Shown here in pieces: positions 1 through 8,850 of a stretch of 64,000 nt of DNA. A model generated the notes under the pieces. It was not told the DNA's origin. It made no database searches and worked only from the letters and a program-made list of their open reading frames with translations. The stretch is from assembly GCA_947497295.1 (NCBI GenBank), contig CANMFU010000006.1, forward strand, positions 81,641 to 145,640. Reading direction: 5' to 3'. Every line of letters starts with the position of its first letter. Within the stretch, counting starts at the first letter, position 1. The translations under genes and the position numbers were made by a program. This stretch comes from an uncultured Roseovarius sp. (GTDB lineage Bacteria > Pseudomonadota > Alphaproteobacteria > Rhodobacterales > Rhodobacteraceae).

Positions 1-565
1 TGATCCCCTCGTCAACCATCGCCTTGCCGCGGGTCGAGGACACCGGGCGCTTGGCCTCGATCACCGCCAGCGGGATACCGTTCACATAGCCCACGATGTC
101 AGGGCGATAGCGCCCCAGTCCGGCGGGCCGCTCGACCGAGAGTTCTTCGGTGACGTGAAACACATTACTGGCCACATCGGCCCAGTCGATCAGCGGCACG
201 GTGACGGATGCCTTCTGCCCGTCCACAAATTCGGTGACGGTGATGCCCAGCGTCAGATGTTGATAGATCGCCTTGTTGGCGGGGATCAGCCCTTCGCTCA
301 ACCCGGTTCGGCCCAATTCGCGGATAACGGCGGCAATGCCTGCCGGGGATAGTGGATATTTCTGCCCCTTGAAGTCAAAACGGTGCGCGGCCAGCCTGCC
401 CCGCAGAACATCCACCAGCAACACGGCCCGTTCCGATCCGCGCATCGCCAAGGCTTGCGCCGGGGGCAGATACTCCCACCCCATCGCCATCATCACATGC
501 AACGCCGGCAGCTTGGCGGCCGCTTCCTCGTTGGTGTCGGGCACCCGCGGGCCGGAGTCAGGCAT
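1..565 (-). CDS. hsdR: Type I restriction enzyme R subunit, N-terminal part (cut by window edge)
   Basis: This is the first ~188 codons of the motor and nuclease subunit of a type I restriction-modification complex, read leftwards off the window. The translated segment contains RPDIVGYVNGIPLAVIEAK, which matches the PD...EAK nuclease core at the N-terminus of HsdR proteins; the helicase domains would lie outside the window. The ATG at 565-563 overlaps the hsdS stop codon by 8 bases (ATGCCTGA), so translation is probably coupled to hsdS. Seen: nuclease motif, overlap and operon order M-S-R. Inferred: that the gene is intact beyond the edge. Confidence 0.85.
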   Translation of the reverse strand, partial: MPDSGPRVPDTNEEAAAKLPALHVMMAMGWEYLPPAQALAMRGSERAVLLVDVLRGRLAAHRFDFKGQKYPLSPAGIAAVIRELGRTGLSEGLIPANKAIYQHLTLGITVTEFVDGQKASVTVPLIDWADVASNVFHVTEELSVERPAGLGRYRPDIVGYVNGIPLAVIEAKRPVSSTRGKAMVDEGI

Positions 566-1763
566 CGACCACCACCCGTTTCTTGCCGGTCAAGAGTTGC
601 TGCATCAGGGCTTTCTTTTCGGTACGGAGATGCTCAATCTGCGTTTCCGCGTTTTCAACCTCCCGATCCGCGGTTAACAAGAATGCAGCTATTCTCTTTT
701 GCTCCTCTAAAGCCGGAAGCTGTACCATGATCTCGTTCAGCTTAGCCTTGTTCAAGGTCTTCCCCTTCACTGCCTGATCCACATCTTGAAGAAGATCAGT
801 CACATGGAGAAGTTGAAACAGAAACTCAGGGTCGAATATGCCTTCTGCCCACGGCACAAAGCCACAGATGGCCTCATTCGTATAAAGCGGTGTCCCCGTG
901 ATACCTAATTTTCCTATCGTTAGCTTGAAACTCATCACAACAGTGCCTGAGGGTAGTAGCTTTACGTTACTCTTTACCGCGCCTTGATCGGTGATCTTCT
1001 CTTTTGAAGTGCTAAGATATTTGGGGCCAAGATCGGCAATCGAAAGCCAGGTATTCTGGCCTCCCTGCCAATATTCAGGCTGATTCCGAGATGGAGTTCC
1101 GCCGAGCCGAACCTCAGCGACATCCCCCAATCGCACCTCCCGCCACGCCTGCCCTTCGAACTCGGGAAAGCGGCGTTTGCCGGTGAGGAGGGATTGCATC
1201 AGGGCGCGTTTCTGCCTGCAGGCGGTGGCCAGCAGCGCCTGCGCCGTCTCAATCGCCCGGTCCCAGGTCGACAGGATCTCCGCGATTTTTTGCTGTTCTG
1301 GATATGATGGATGGGCGATCTCCAGTTTCTTGAAGAGCGGAAGCCCAATTGTTTTAATCGTCGAGCCAACTGCTTGACGCTCAAAAAACTCTTTTTTCTT
1401 TTGCAACCAATAGTACAAAAACCAGTTATGCAGCTGATCTTGCCCATCACACTGCCAAGCAATAAAATGCTGACTGACTGCCATTGTATCGCCAAGAACT
1501 GCACTTTTTCCAACTCCGGCATCTCGAGAGAGTATCACAGTTCCTTTGGGAAGGAGCACGGCGGAAGATTTGGCAATACCCAGTTCCGAAATTTGCTTGT
1601 CGGTACCCTCAATCAAACCATTGTCGAGCTTATTACTGTCCGCCAAAGAAACCCATTTGATCCCACCATTCCAATACTCCGGCTTCTTCTTATCGGGAGT
1701 GTGGCCGCTTCGCCTATTGGCAACCTGATCTAGTAACGAGTTGCTCCACCCCTCAGGAACCAT
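558..1763 (-). CDS. hsdS: Type I restriction enzyme specificity subunit
   Basis: HsdS gives the restriction-modification complex its bipartite DNA target. The 401-residue protein shows the usual two-fold layout: a first target-recognition domain (about residues 1-150) with PEYWNGGIKWVSLAD, a conserved helical spacer ending LLTGKRRFPEF, a second recognition domain starting with EYWQGGQNTWLSIADLG, and a second spacer ending LLTGKKRVVV. The ATG at 1763 is preferred over an upstream TTG because AGGAG sits 7 bases before it. It overlaps the end of hsdM by 11 bases. Base composition is lower in GC than its partners, as is common for HsdS genes that shuffle specificity by horizontal transfer. Confidence 0.93.
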   Translation of the reverse strand: MVPEGWSNSLLDQVANRRSGHTPDKKKPEYWNGGIKWVSLADSNKLDNGLIEGTDKQISELGIAKSSAVLLPKGTVILSRDAGVGKSAVLGDTMAVSQHFIAWQCDGQDQLHNWFLYYWLQKKKEFFERQAVGSTIKTIGLPLFKKLEIAHPSYPEQQKIAEILSTWDRAIETAQALLATACRQKRALMQSLLTGKRRFPEFEGQAWREVRLGDVAEVRLGGTPSRNQPEYWQGGQNTWLSIADLGPKYLSTSKEKITDQGAVKSNVKLLPSGTVVMSFKLTIGKLGITGTPLYTNEAICGFVPWAEGIFDPEFLFQLLHVTDLLQDVDQAVKGKTLNKAKLNEIMVQLPALEEQKRIAAFLLTADREVENAETQIEHLRTEKKALMQQLLTGKKRVVVDA

Positions 1764-3261
1764 AGCCAAGCTCCTGCAAATACCCGTCCATCCGGGTCTC
1801 CAATTCGGCCAGATCGGCCTTCAGCCGGGTCCGCTCGGCGCGGACCGCCATCAGGTCAATCTCTTCCTCCGCCTCGAACGTGTCCACGTAGCGGGGGATG
1901 TTCAGGTTGAAATCATTCTCGGCAATCTCTGCGGCACTGGCCAGATAGGCGTATTTATCGACCGTTTCGCGCGCGGCAAAAGTGCCGGTGATCTTGTCCA
2001 GATCCGCGCCGGTCAGCACGTTCTGGTTGGTGCCTGCCTGAAATTCGCGGCTGGCGTCGATGAACAGCACCGAATTATCCCGCTTGGATTTGCGAAATAC
2101 CAAAATTGCCGAGGGGATGCCGGTGCCGAAAAACAGCTTTTCCGGCAGGCCGATCACCGCATCCAGCAGGTTTTCCTCGATCAGCTTCTGACGGATCTTC
2201 CCCTCGGTCGAGCCGCGAAACAGCACCCCGTGCGGCACCACCACCGCCATGCGGCCTGTCTTGGGCTTCAGCGTTTCGATCATGTGCAGGATAAACGCAT
2301 AATCGCCCTTGGTGCGAGGCGGCATGCCCCGGCGAAACCGCCCGAACCTGTCCGTCTCGGCCGCCTCGGTGCCCCATTTATCCAGTGAAAACGGCGGATT
2401 GGCCACGACCACATCGAAATGGCGCAGCATATCGTCCGATGTGCGCAGCTTGGGGTTGCGGATTGTGTCACCCCATTCGACCTGATGGTTTTCCTCGCCA
2501 TGCAGGAACAAGTTCATCTTGGCCAGCGCCCAGGTGGAGCCGATCGCCTCCTGCCCGAACAGCGCATAGCGTTTGGTCCCCGTCCTGTCGCGGATCTGCC
2601 GTGCGCATTTCATCAGCAACGAGGCCGATCCGCAGGCCGGATCGCAGATGTCATCGCCCTCCTGCGGATCCACCAGCCGCGCCATCAGGGTGGACACCTC
2701 GGCAGGGGTATAGAACTCGCCCGCTTTCTTGCCCGCCGTCGCGGCAAAGCGGCTGATCAGGTATTCATAGGCGCCGCCGATGATATCCAGCTGCCCCACC
2801 CGCGACGGGCGCAGATCCAGCTGCGGCTTGGCGAAATCCTCCATCAGGTGGCGCAGGATGTCGTTCTTCTGCTCCTCCGCGCCCAGCTTGTTGGAGTTGA
2901 AGCTGATGTCCTGGAACACATCGCGCAGCTTGTCGCCATTGGCCTCCTCGAACGCATGCAGCGCCTTGTCGATCCGCTCGCCATTGCCGGCCTCGTGGCG
3001 GCGCTTGTGCAGCGCGTCAAAGCTGGACCCCTCGGGCAGCACGAACGCCTCTTGCTGCATCATCGCCGCGACCAGATCGGGCGCATCCGGATGCTGGGCC
3101 ATATAGCGGGCCTTGTGGTCCTTCCACACGTCGCTGACGTATTTCAGGAACAGCATGGTCAGGACGTAATCCTTGTAGATCGACGGATCGACCACGCCTC
3201 GGAACGTATCGCACGCGCTCCACGCAGCCTTGTTGATCTCGGATTGGGTTACTGGGTTCAT
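1753..3261 (-). CDS. hsdM: Type I restriction enzyme modification (N6-adenine methyltransferase) subunit
   Basis: HsdM transfers a methyl group from S-adenosylmethionine to adenine in the HsdS-defined site. The 502-residue protein has the N-terminal helical HsdM domain (SEINKAAWSACDTFRG, then LFLKYVSDVWKDHK), the SAM-binding segment EFYTPAEVSTLMARLVDP...DPACGSASLL, and the catalytic NPPF motif at about residue 288 (VVVANPPFSLDKWG). First gene of a tightly overlapping hsdM-hsdS-hsdR operon. The start is supported by GAGG about 8 bases upstream. No upstream hsd gene is present, so the operon promoter should lie in the gap at 3262-4172. Confidence 0.96.
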   Translation of the reverse strand: MNPVTQSEINKAAWSACDTFRGVVDPSIYKDYVLTMLFLKYVSDVWKDHKARYMAQHPDAPDLVAAMMQQEAFVLPEGSSFDALHKRRHEAGNGERIDKALHAFEEANGDKLRDVFQDISFNSNKLGAEEQKNDILRHLMEDFAKPQLDLRPSRVGQLDIIGGAYEYLISRFAATAGKKAGEFYTPAEVSTLMARLVDPQEGDDICDPACGSASLLMKCARQIRDRTGTKRYALFGQEAIGSTWALAKMNLFLHGEENHQVEWGDTIRNPKLRTSDDMLRHFDVVVANPPFSLDKWGTEAAETDRFGRFRRGMPPRTKGDYAFILHMIETLKPKTGRMAVVVPHGVLFRGSTEGKIRQKLIEENLLDAVIGLPEKLFFGTGIPSAILVFRKSKRDNSVLFIDASREFQAGTNQNVLTGADLDKITGTFAARETVDKYAYLASAAEIAENDFNLNIPRYVDTFEAEEEIDLMAVRAERTRLKADLAELETRMDGYLQELGYGS

Positions 3262-3939
3262 TTGGAGAGCCTCGTTCGCAAAATGTCAGCCAGGGCGAAT
3301 GAAGGCGACGCTGGTGGAGATTTCGGGGTTTATGATCGCAAGCACCATTCCGCAGGCAGTACATGAGGTCAAGCCGACATAGGCGGGTGGCGACTACCAG
3401 TTGCCAATGCCGACACAACGCGTTGCGTTACGATGGACGAAACGCAAGCTACAAGCCGTGACCAACGCCGAAACTTAATGCATCACATACCATCCGCGAT
3501 TATCCGTAACTTTGGCCTTGGCATCGATCAGAGCGGCGGTCCATGCCGTCTTCGTCGTTGCCGACCTTCCCAGTACAACGCAGTTGCCGTCCAACTATCA
3601 CTGATAGGTTCGCTGACGATACATTTAGGCCGAAGTATTTGGTTTAATTGTATAATTGCGTGTAACACAAGTGGGCATTATTGCTTCTTTTGCGCCGAAA
3701 TTTAGATGAGATCCACGGGCGTCGCGCAGATAAGGCAAAATGATCAATAACGAACGAGCGACCAAACCGCTCTGCGTCCTCTATATCTGCCCTCACAATT
3801 TTGCTTCGCAATCTCATACTTTCTTATGTTCAGAAAATTCTCTCACCCCCCAAAACGAACGACTCTTTCGACCTGCAACGCGATGAAAATCGAGAGCACA
3901 TGACACAATGCCTAACCTGTGCTGCACAGAGTAGACAGA

Positions 3940-3973
3940 AGTGTCAGCCGGACTGCCCTGCGCGGCTGACACT
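3940..3973. repeat. Perfect 11-bp inverted repeat
   Basis: AGTGTCAGCCG at 3940-3950 is exactly mirrored by CGGCTGACACT at 3963-3973, with a 12-base loop. A partial third copy (AGTGTCACGGCG) follows directly. There is no T-run, so it is more like a protein-binding site or an element end than a terminator. Confidence 0.7.
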
Positions 3974-4043
3974 CAGAGTGTCACGGCGTGATGGCGTAAT
4001 CGATCATTCCAAATCTGGCTTTGCTCGTCCGCAACTGAAACTT

Positions 4044-4066
4044 TCCACCGGCTTTTAGCCGGTGGA
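4044..4066. repeat. 9-bp stem-loop upstream of tauE
   Basis: TCCACCGGC (4044-4052) and GCCGGTGGA (4058-4066) pair perfectly around the loop TTTTA. It could be a terminator-like hairpin or an operator for the downstream transporter gene; the T-rich part is in the loop, so termination is not clear. Confidence 0.55.
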
Positions 4067-4172
4067 GTATTCACAAGTTCAAACGTCGAACAGCGGACAG
4101 ATCGGGCCTCTATGATGCCGTCGTAAATGTATGCTCTACCAATTTCCGGTCCTGCGAAGTACAAATCGGAAT

Positions 4173-4916
4173 ATGACCGACTCCATGATGATCCTCGCCA
4201 TCACGGTGACGTTTCTCCTTGCAGGTGGCGTAAAGGGTGTGATCGGGCTCGGTCTGCCAACGGTCAGCCTTGGCCTGCTGACCGCCGCGCTCGACTTGCC
4301 GACGGCGATGGCGTTGCTGATCGCTCCGTCCTTTGTCACGAACGTCTATCAGGCGAGCGTGGGCGGTCATGCGCGTGAGATTTTGCGCCGCATCTGGCCT
4401 TTCCTCCTGATGGCGACGGCGACCGTCTGGCTTGGCGCAATCGCTCTGACTTGGTTCGACCTCGACCTTCTGACGGCGCTGCTAGGGCTGTTGCTCGTCT
4501 CCTATGGTGGGCTTAACCTCGCAGGCACTCGCTTTGCAATTTCCGCCAGTAGCGAAAACTGGGCGGGACCAGCCTTCGGTGCCGCAAACGGCATCCTTAC
4601 CGGGATGACCGGCTCGTTCATGGTTCCAGGAGTGATGTTCCTACAGAGCATCGGACTGTCACGCGACATGCTGGTCCAGGCCATGGGTATGTTGTTCACC
4701 GCGTCCACAGTCGCGCTAGCCCTTGCGCTCGGCACGAACGCCCTGCTGTCGGTCGAGTTGGGGACCGCCTCTCTTCTCGCGATAATACCATCTCTTGTTG
4801 GTATGTGGGCCGGCCAGATTCTGAGGAGGCGCTTGTCCGAGGCACAGTTTCGCACTGTCTTCTTCATAGCCATCTCCCTACTTGGGCTCTACATTCTGGC
4901 CAGCACAGCCGTCTGA
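4173..4916 (+). CDS. TauE/SafE family anion exporter
   Basis: Predicted inner-membrane transporter of 247 residues in the TauE/SafE (DUF81) family, whose members export sulfite, sulfoacetate or related anions. The chain is almost entirely hydrophobic, with about eight membrane segments. The family pattern appears near the N-terminus (FLLAGGVKGVIGLGLPTVS) and again in a related second half (GAANGILTGMTGSFMVPGVM). The ATG at 4173 is chosen because the upstream extension in the longer frame is hydrophilic and begins in the hairpin-bearing leader. The same island carries a SoxC-type sulfite-oxidising pair, so a role in sulfite export is plausible, but they are 12 kb apart and this link is inferred. 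Confidence 0.85.
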   Translation: MTDSMMILAITVTFLLAGGVKGVIGLGLPTVSLGLLTAALDLPTAMALLIAPSFVTNVYQASVGGHAREILRRIWPFLLMATATVWLGAIALTWFDLDLLTALLGLLLVSYGGLNLAGTRFAISASSENWAGPAFGAANGILTGMTGSFMVPGVMFLQSIGLSRDMLVQAMGMLFTASTVALALALGTNALLSVELGTASLLAIIPSLVGMWAGQILRRRLSEAQFRTVFFIAISLLGLYILASTAV

Positions 4917-5412
4917 GCAACTTGTCGAAATGGGTTTGCGCAAAGCGGGGCTCTAGATCGGTCATTCGCCCCTCCGCAGCATCCGGCATTTTGGGCTAGG
5001 AGCAGCCTTGCGGCAGTGCGGCATACATCATGAGTGCCCCGCCTGTCTGATCGACTTGAACGGCCCTATCCGGACATTAACTTTGGTAACTTTTTGGCAC
5101 CGCAGCATTTCATTTAACGGACATTGGATACGATGCGCAAAATTCCGGAAATATACAGATCAAAATTGCAGGTCAAAACAGCATTGACTAAATAGTTCGG
5201 AAATGAGGGCTGTCATAAAAATACGAAATGCGGTGCCCATCCATAAACTTGTTGCGCAGACAAATCGCGTCTGTCGTCGATCAGTTTCGAATCGCTCAAA
5301 GGTTGTTTCGCCTTTAGGCCCGTGAAAAGTAGTGACCGCCCACATCACCTAGCATTTTCCTAATCTAGCCTATTGAATGACATAAGCGGAAAATTATGGG
5401 CACCACAAACTA
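4917..5412. other. Gene-free gap between tauE and rnlB
   Basis: About 500 bases between the convergent tauE and rnlB genes. One 62-codon frame on the minus strand (5160-5348) has no recognisable features and no good ribosome site. The stretch is AT-rich relative to the chromosome, in line with the low-GC rnlAB genes next to it. I see nothing else in it. Confidence 0.5.
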
Positions 5413-5751
5413 TTACTGCATGAACTTCTTCAATTCGCTAGACGAGAGGACACTGCTAAGAAGAAACGCTTGATCGCCTTTCGCCATTAAATCTTGTCCC
5501 TTTTGAATATCTGAACTTACATCGGTCTCTACGGAAAATGAGCTACGGTCGAAGCCCCTTTTTTCAAACTTCATGGAGGCAAATCGATTTGGGGCCATCC
5601 CGTTGACCGAAAGCAAGTCAAAAAGCACAATACCCTCGAAGCCTAAGCTAGCGAGCTTCGAGGTGAGGGTTTTAATCTCACGCAAAGGGTGAAAATCTGC
5701 CGTGGCCGTAACCACAGCGATTTCACCAATTATGCGGACTGTCTCAATCAT
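5413..5751 (-). CDS. rnlB: RnlB-like antitoxin
   Basis: Antitoxin partner of the RnlA endoribonuclease. The 112-residue protein resembles E. coli RnlB (123 residues, from memory of the family), most clearly in the block IVLFDLLSVNGMAPNRF, which corresponds to ILFDLLCANG...NRF in the E. coli protein, and in the preceding HPLREIKTLTSKL segment. It starts 10 bases after the rnlA stop with a GGAG just upstream, the same toxin-first order as in E. coli. RnlB binds and silences RnlA; in E. coli, phage T4 infection stops antitoxin supply and frees the toxin. The family call leans on the neighbour as well as the motif. Confidence 0.82.
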   Translation of the reverse strand: MIETVRIIGEIAVVTATADFHPLREIKTLTSKLASLGFEGIVLFDLLSVNGMAPNRFASMKFEKRGFDRSSFSVETDVSSDIQKGQDLMAKGDQAFLLSSVLSSSELKKFMQ

Positions 5752-5761
5752 TGCTCCACTC

Positions 5762-6817
5762 TCATTGAATCAGCGCATCGATCACTAAATACGCATCTTT
5801 TGATAAGCCAATAGCTGACTCCAAGGTATTTATCATCCTGCTGCCACCAGAAAATTCCTCCATGTGGAAAATCGCATGGCGATGCTTACGGTAGAAAGTA
5901 TAACCATTGTTTAGCGAATCCACCATTTTTTTAGGAATTTTATCCTGATACTCGTGTTTGAGGGTGCATTTCCCCGATGCAACATCAAAGAAGTCACCAA
6001 AGCCATTTTCGCCATCTTGAACCGACATACCGTGTTCGGCCATCTTTAGCTTCAATATACCTTCGAGCGAACGCAAATCAGGGTAGAGTAGAAGGCAATA
6101 GTCTGGCAGGTTAGGCGCAGCAAGCTTGACGCAGCAACTGGAGATCAAAAGTTTTTTGATATCACCCGGGATATTGAGGTAGCTATTGGGGAAGAAAGTC
6201 TTCAGGTAATCTTCGGCCATCTCTTTCCGGACAACATCCGCGCTACTTTCGTCTTTACGATATAACACTTGCTCAAGACCCTTCAGGTCCAGAAGATCGG
6301 TGAGCATAAATACGACGCGCCGATAGCAAGAAAGAGGCTTGCCCTGAACTTGCAATACCCTTGTGCGGCGATGGTGAGTAATTCTGAGAGAGTCTTGATG
6401 CTCAACACTCTTTAAAGTTACTTGCTTGGTATACTCGTCATTGCGATTAGTCGCAACTTCAATGCCATCTCCCATAAGATCCAAAATTGAATCAAACGAA
6501 TCAGCAGTTATTCCTTTAAGAGCATAGTTTACGTTCTCAAACTCAGCGGGATTGACCGTGGCTTTTAAGTGGACAGCTAGCTCCTCGCCTATCGGCTGGT
6601 TCTTTCCCATCTTCCATTGGATGGTTGTTGTGCCAGTCTTATTGAGGTGCAAGTCCACGGTCGCAAACTGAGCACCCACACGACCAAACACCAATCTTTT
6701 GCGCTTGTCGGACGTTTCAATTTCGCCGTCGATTGAGTAACCTGCCGATTTAATGAAGTCTTGAATGTGCTCATCCAGAGTCTCGCGATCTAGATTTAAG
6801 TCCTTGTAGTCGGTCAT
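5762..6817 (-). CDS. rnlA: RnlA-like toxin, HEPN endoribonuclease (RNase LS family)
   Basis: Toxin of an RnlA/RnlB type II toxin-antitoxin system that degrades mRNA, best known for blocking T4-like phages in E. coli. The 351 residues match the E. coli protein length (357). Shared blocks include VQGKPLSCYR, CVKLAAPNLPDYCLLLYP, LEGILKLKM and the catalytic segment near the C-terminus. There RHAIFHME (R313 to H318) gives the HEPN R-x4-H active site, equivalent to R318/H323 of E. coli RnlA. Both rnl genes are clearly lower in GC than the flanking chromosome, which suggests transfer. Seen: motifs and order. Known: RNase activity of the family. Inferred: phage defence here. Confidence 0.9.
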   Translation of the reverse strand: MTDYKDLNLDRETLDEHIQDFIKSAGYSIDGEIETSDKRKRLVFGRVGAQFATVDLHLNKTGTTTIQWKMGKNQPIGEELAVHLKATVNPAEFENVNYALKGITADSFDSILDLMGDGIEVATNRNDEYTKQVTLKSVEHQDSLRITHHRRTRVLQVQGKPLSCYRRVVFMLTDLLDLKGLEQVLYRKDESSADVVRKEMAEDYLKTFFPNSYLNIPGDIKKLLISSCCVKLAAPNLPDYCLLLYPDLRSLEGILKLKMAEHGMSVQDGENGFGDFFDVASGKCTLKHEYQDKIPKKMVDSLNNGYTFYRKHRHAIFHMEEFSGGSRMINTLESAIGLSKDAYLVIDALIQ

Positions 6818-7170
6818 CTCGTATACCTAGCAATTTTCGGTAGAGCCTCAGTAAATAGTCCGAGGATTTAGCGCTACAAATTTTTCAAGGCTGTCAGGCT
6901 TCGCCGGTGGGCAACCAGACATACAGTTGTCTTTTTACACCAGCAACGCTCAAGAGGTCGACGCAAGGACGCGAAGCGAAGGAAGAATTTATCTTTACGC
7001 TTTAACCAAATGCTTGTCAATTGCGGCGAAGGCCTGCGCTCCGCCCTATCCTACGTGCCCTATTTGCGGGTCAAGCTTGGTCCACGAAGTAACCTTGGCG
7101 TAATGTCCCCTTCAAAATTCTGGCAAGGTTGCCTTCGCACCAGCAGCGAATGACCGCTTCCCGCCGATTC
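6818..7170. other. Gap between rnlA and the IS1182 element
   Basis: About 350 bases containing the presumed rnlAB promoter. Toward the insertion sequence the GC content rises and a short minus-strand frame (7071 to the IS boundary) might be the tail of a gene cut by the insertion, but it matches nothing I recognise. Confidence 0.4.
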
Positions 7171-8696
7171 TGTGGAAAAACATCGTGTTGCTGACGCAGA
7201 AAACTTGGTGGTGAAGGGCGCGCGATTGCCTTTCCTGTCAGGCTCTGCGCATTTGCTGCGGTGCGGGAAAGATCTTGGCCAGTTTCCGGAGGTTCTGGGC
7301 AGTGGCTGCGAGGAGGAATTCGTCGTTTGCGCCGCATGGGCCACGTAATCGGAGCCGACCCAGACCGAGAATGCGCTTGAGGTGGGCGAACAGCATTTCG
7401 ACCTTCTTCCGGAGCTTCATCGAGATGTCGTATTGGCGGGTTTTTGCGATTTCGCGGGCAACCTGGCGGGCGTCTTCGTGTTCCTCGCGGGTGATCGATC
7501 TGGCATCAGCGTTCGGGCAGCATTTCAGTTTCGACGGGCAAGCCTGGCATGTCAGTTTCAGGGCGCGATATTTGGCGCGCCCCATGCCGGTTGAGCCCCG
7601 GTTTGGGTCGGAATAATTCCGGCGGAACTGCTTCAGTGCCTGACCCTCGGGGCAAATGTATTGATCGTTCTCGGCGTCCCATTCGAAGTCCGCTCGGCTC
7701 CATGTGCCGTCGTTACGGCCGGATTTGTCGAAGACGGGAATGTGCGGGGCGATCTTTCGGTCGACCAGCCAGCCCAGCATTGGCGCAGTGCCATAGGCTG
7801 TGTCTGCGATCAGGCGCTCAGGGTGCAGTTCGAACTTCTCTTTCACCCGATTCAGCATGGTTTTTGTTGAACCGACTTCCGCCTGCCGGATTGAACGCGT
7901 CGCCTCGACATCAATGATCACCCCATGATCAGTATCGATGAGGTAGTTGTCGGAATAGCTGAAGAAAGCAGGCCCTTTACGCGCTGCTGTCCATTGGCTG
8001 GCCGGGTCAGAATGCGAGGTGAACTTGGGCTCGACCTCGCTGGCTGCGCCGAAAGCGGCCTCGTCGAGCGTGTCGAGATACTCGCGGACCGCGCGGGGCG
8101 CATCTGCCGGGTCGATGCGTGTCGCGTCCCAATCGTCCTTCGGGGTCGAGTTCTGTTTGTTGGCGTCCGCCTCGATCAGGCTCGCATCGATTGCCATGCG
8201 CTGGCCGCTGACCAAGCCTTCTTCGATGCAGCGCGCCACCGTGGTCTCGAACAAATGGCGCAGCAACTCACTCTCACGGAAACGCCCGTGCCGGTTCTTT
8301 GAAAAGGTAGAATGGTCGGGCACACGATCATTCAGATCGAGACGACAGAACCAGCGATACGCGAGGTTCAGATGCACCTCTTGGCAGAGCCGCCGCTCCG
8401 ACCGGATGCCGAAGCAATACCCCACCAGCAGCATGCGGATCAGCAGTTCGGGATCGACGGACGGGCGGCCTGTGTGGCTATAAAACTCTGCCAAATACTG
8501 GCGGATGTCGCTCAGATCGACGAACCGATCAATCGAACGCAACAAGTGATCTTGCGGAACGTGATCTTCCAGCGAGAACTCATAGAACAGCGCCGCCTGT
8601 GCTTCCTGCTTCGGTCCCATCATCGCTGATCCTCTCCTTCAACTACTGGAATTGAATCAGCAAGCCAGGCCCCGAGCAAGGAAGAGTTTTTCAACA
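7171..8696 (-). mobile_element. IS1182-family insertion sequence
   Basis: A full-length transposase gene is flanked by imperfect terminal inverted repeats: TGTGGAAAAAC starting at 7171 and, read inward from the other end, TGTTGAAAAAC (8696-8686), 10 of 11 bases equal. The match continues three bases further out on each side with one difference (TTC versus TTT), so the exact ends may lie at 7168 and 8699. No clear target duplication was found next to these ends. Confidence 0.75.
7238..8623 (-). CDS. IS1182-family DDE transposase
   Basis: Transposase of 461 residues that cuts and inserts the surrounding element. It has the N-terminal DUF772-type domain (HLLRSIDRFVDLSDIRQYL, GRPSVDPELLIRMLLVGYC, FCRLDLNDRVPDHSTFSKNR), the first catalytic Asp in AIDASLIEADAN, a Cys-rich segment (CPEGQALKQF, CQACPSKLKCCP) and the C-terminal helix KLRKKVEMLFAHLKRILG with the last acidic residue. 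Length is normal for the family and the frame is unbroken, so the copy may be active. An adjacent GGAG-type site precedes the ATG. Confidence 0.92.
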   Translation of the reverse strand: MMGPKQEAQAALFYEFSLEDHVPQDHLLRSIDRFVDLSDIRQYLAEFYSHTGRPSVDPELLIRMLLVGYCFGIRSERRLCQEVHLNLAYRWFCRLDLNDRVPDHSTFSKNRHGRFRESELLRHLFETTVARCIEEGLVSGQRMAIDASLIEADANKQNSTPKDDWDATRIDPADAPRAVREYLDTLDEAAFGAASEVEPKFTSHSDPASQWTAARKGPAFFSYSDNYLIDTDHGVIIDVEATRSIRQAEVGSTKTMLNRVKEKFELHPERLIADTAYGTAPMLGWLVDRKIAPHIPVFDKSGRNDGTWSRADFEWDAENDQYICPEGQALKQFRRNYSDPNRGSTGMGRAKYRALKLTCQACPSKLKCCPNADARSITREEHEDARQVAREIAKTRQYDISMKLRKKVEMLFAHLKRILGLGRLRLRGPCGANDEFLLAATAQNLRKLAKIFPAPQQMRRA

Positions 8697-8850
8697 AAAT
8701 AAGCCGGGACCACCGGCCGATCGCGACCGGCCCAGCGCCGACATTCGGCGCCACCCAGCGATGCTGCACCTCTGTCCGCAATTGCGGCCATTCATGCTTG
8801 CAGCAGCAACGTGACCAAGGACGGCCTCGCGCCGGATGCCGTTTGAGCGC

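Larger units (their letters stand above)
3262..4172. other. 911-base gap between divergent hsdM and tauE, with two hairpins
   Basis: No convincing gene was found on either strand; open frames here are short and without family resemblance. The stretch is poorer in GC than the neighbouring genes. It should hold the hsdMSR promoter and the tauE promoter. Two clean inverted repeats lie near its tauE end (described separately). Confidence 0.6.

Noticed and set aside
3433..3705. 90-codon plus-strand frame in the hsdM-tauE gap
   Set aside because: No ribosome site and no recognisable protein pattern.
5160..5348. 62-codon minus-strand frame downstream of tauE
   Set aside because: No ribosome site, no family pattern, and AT-rich surroundings.
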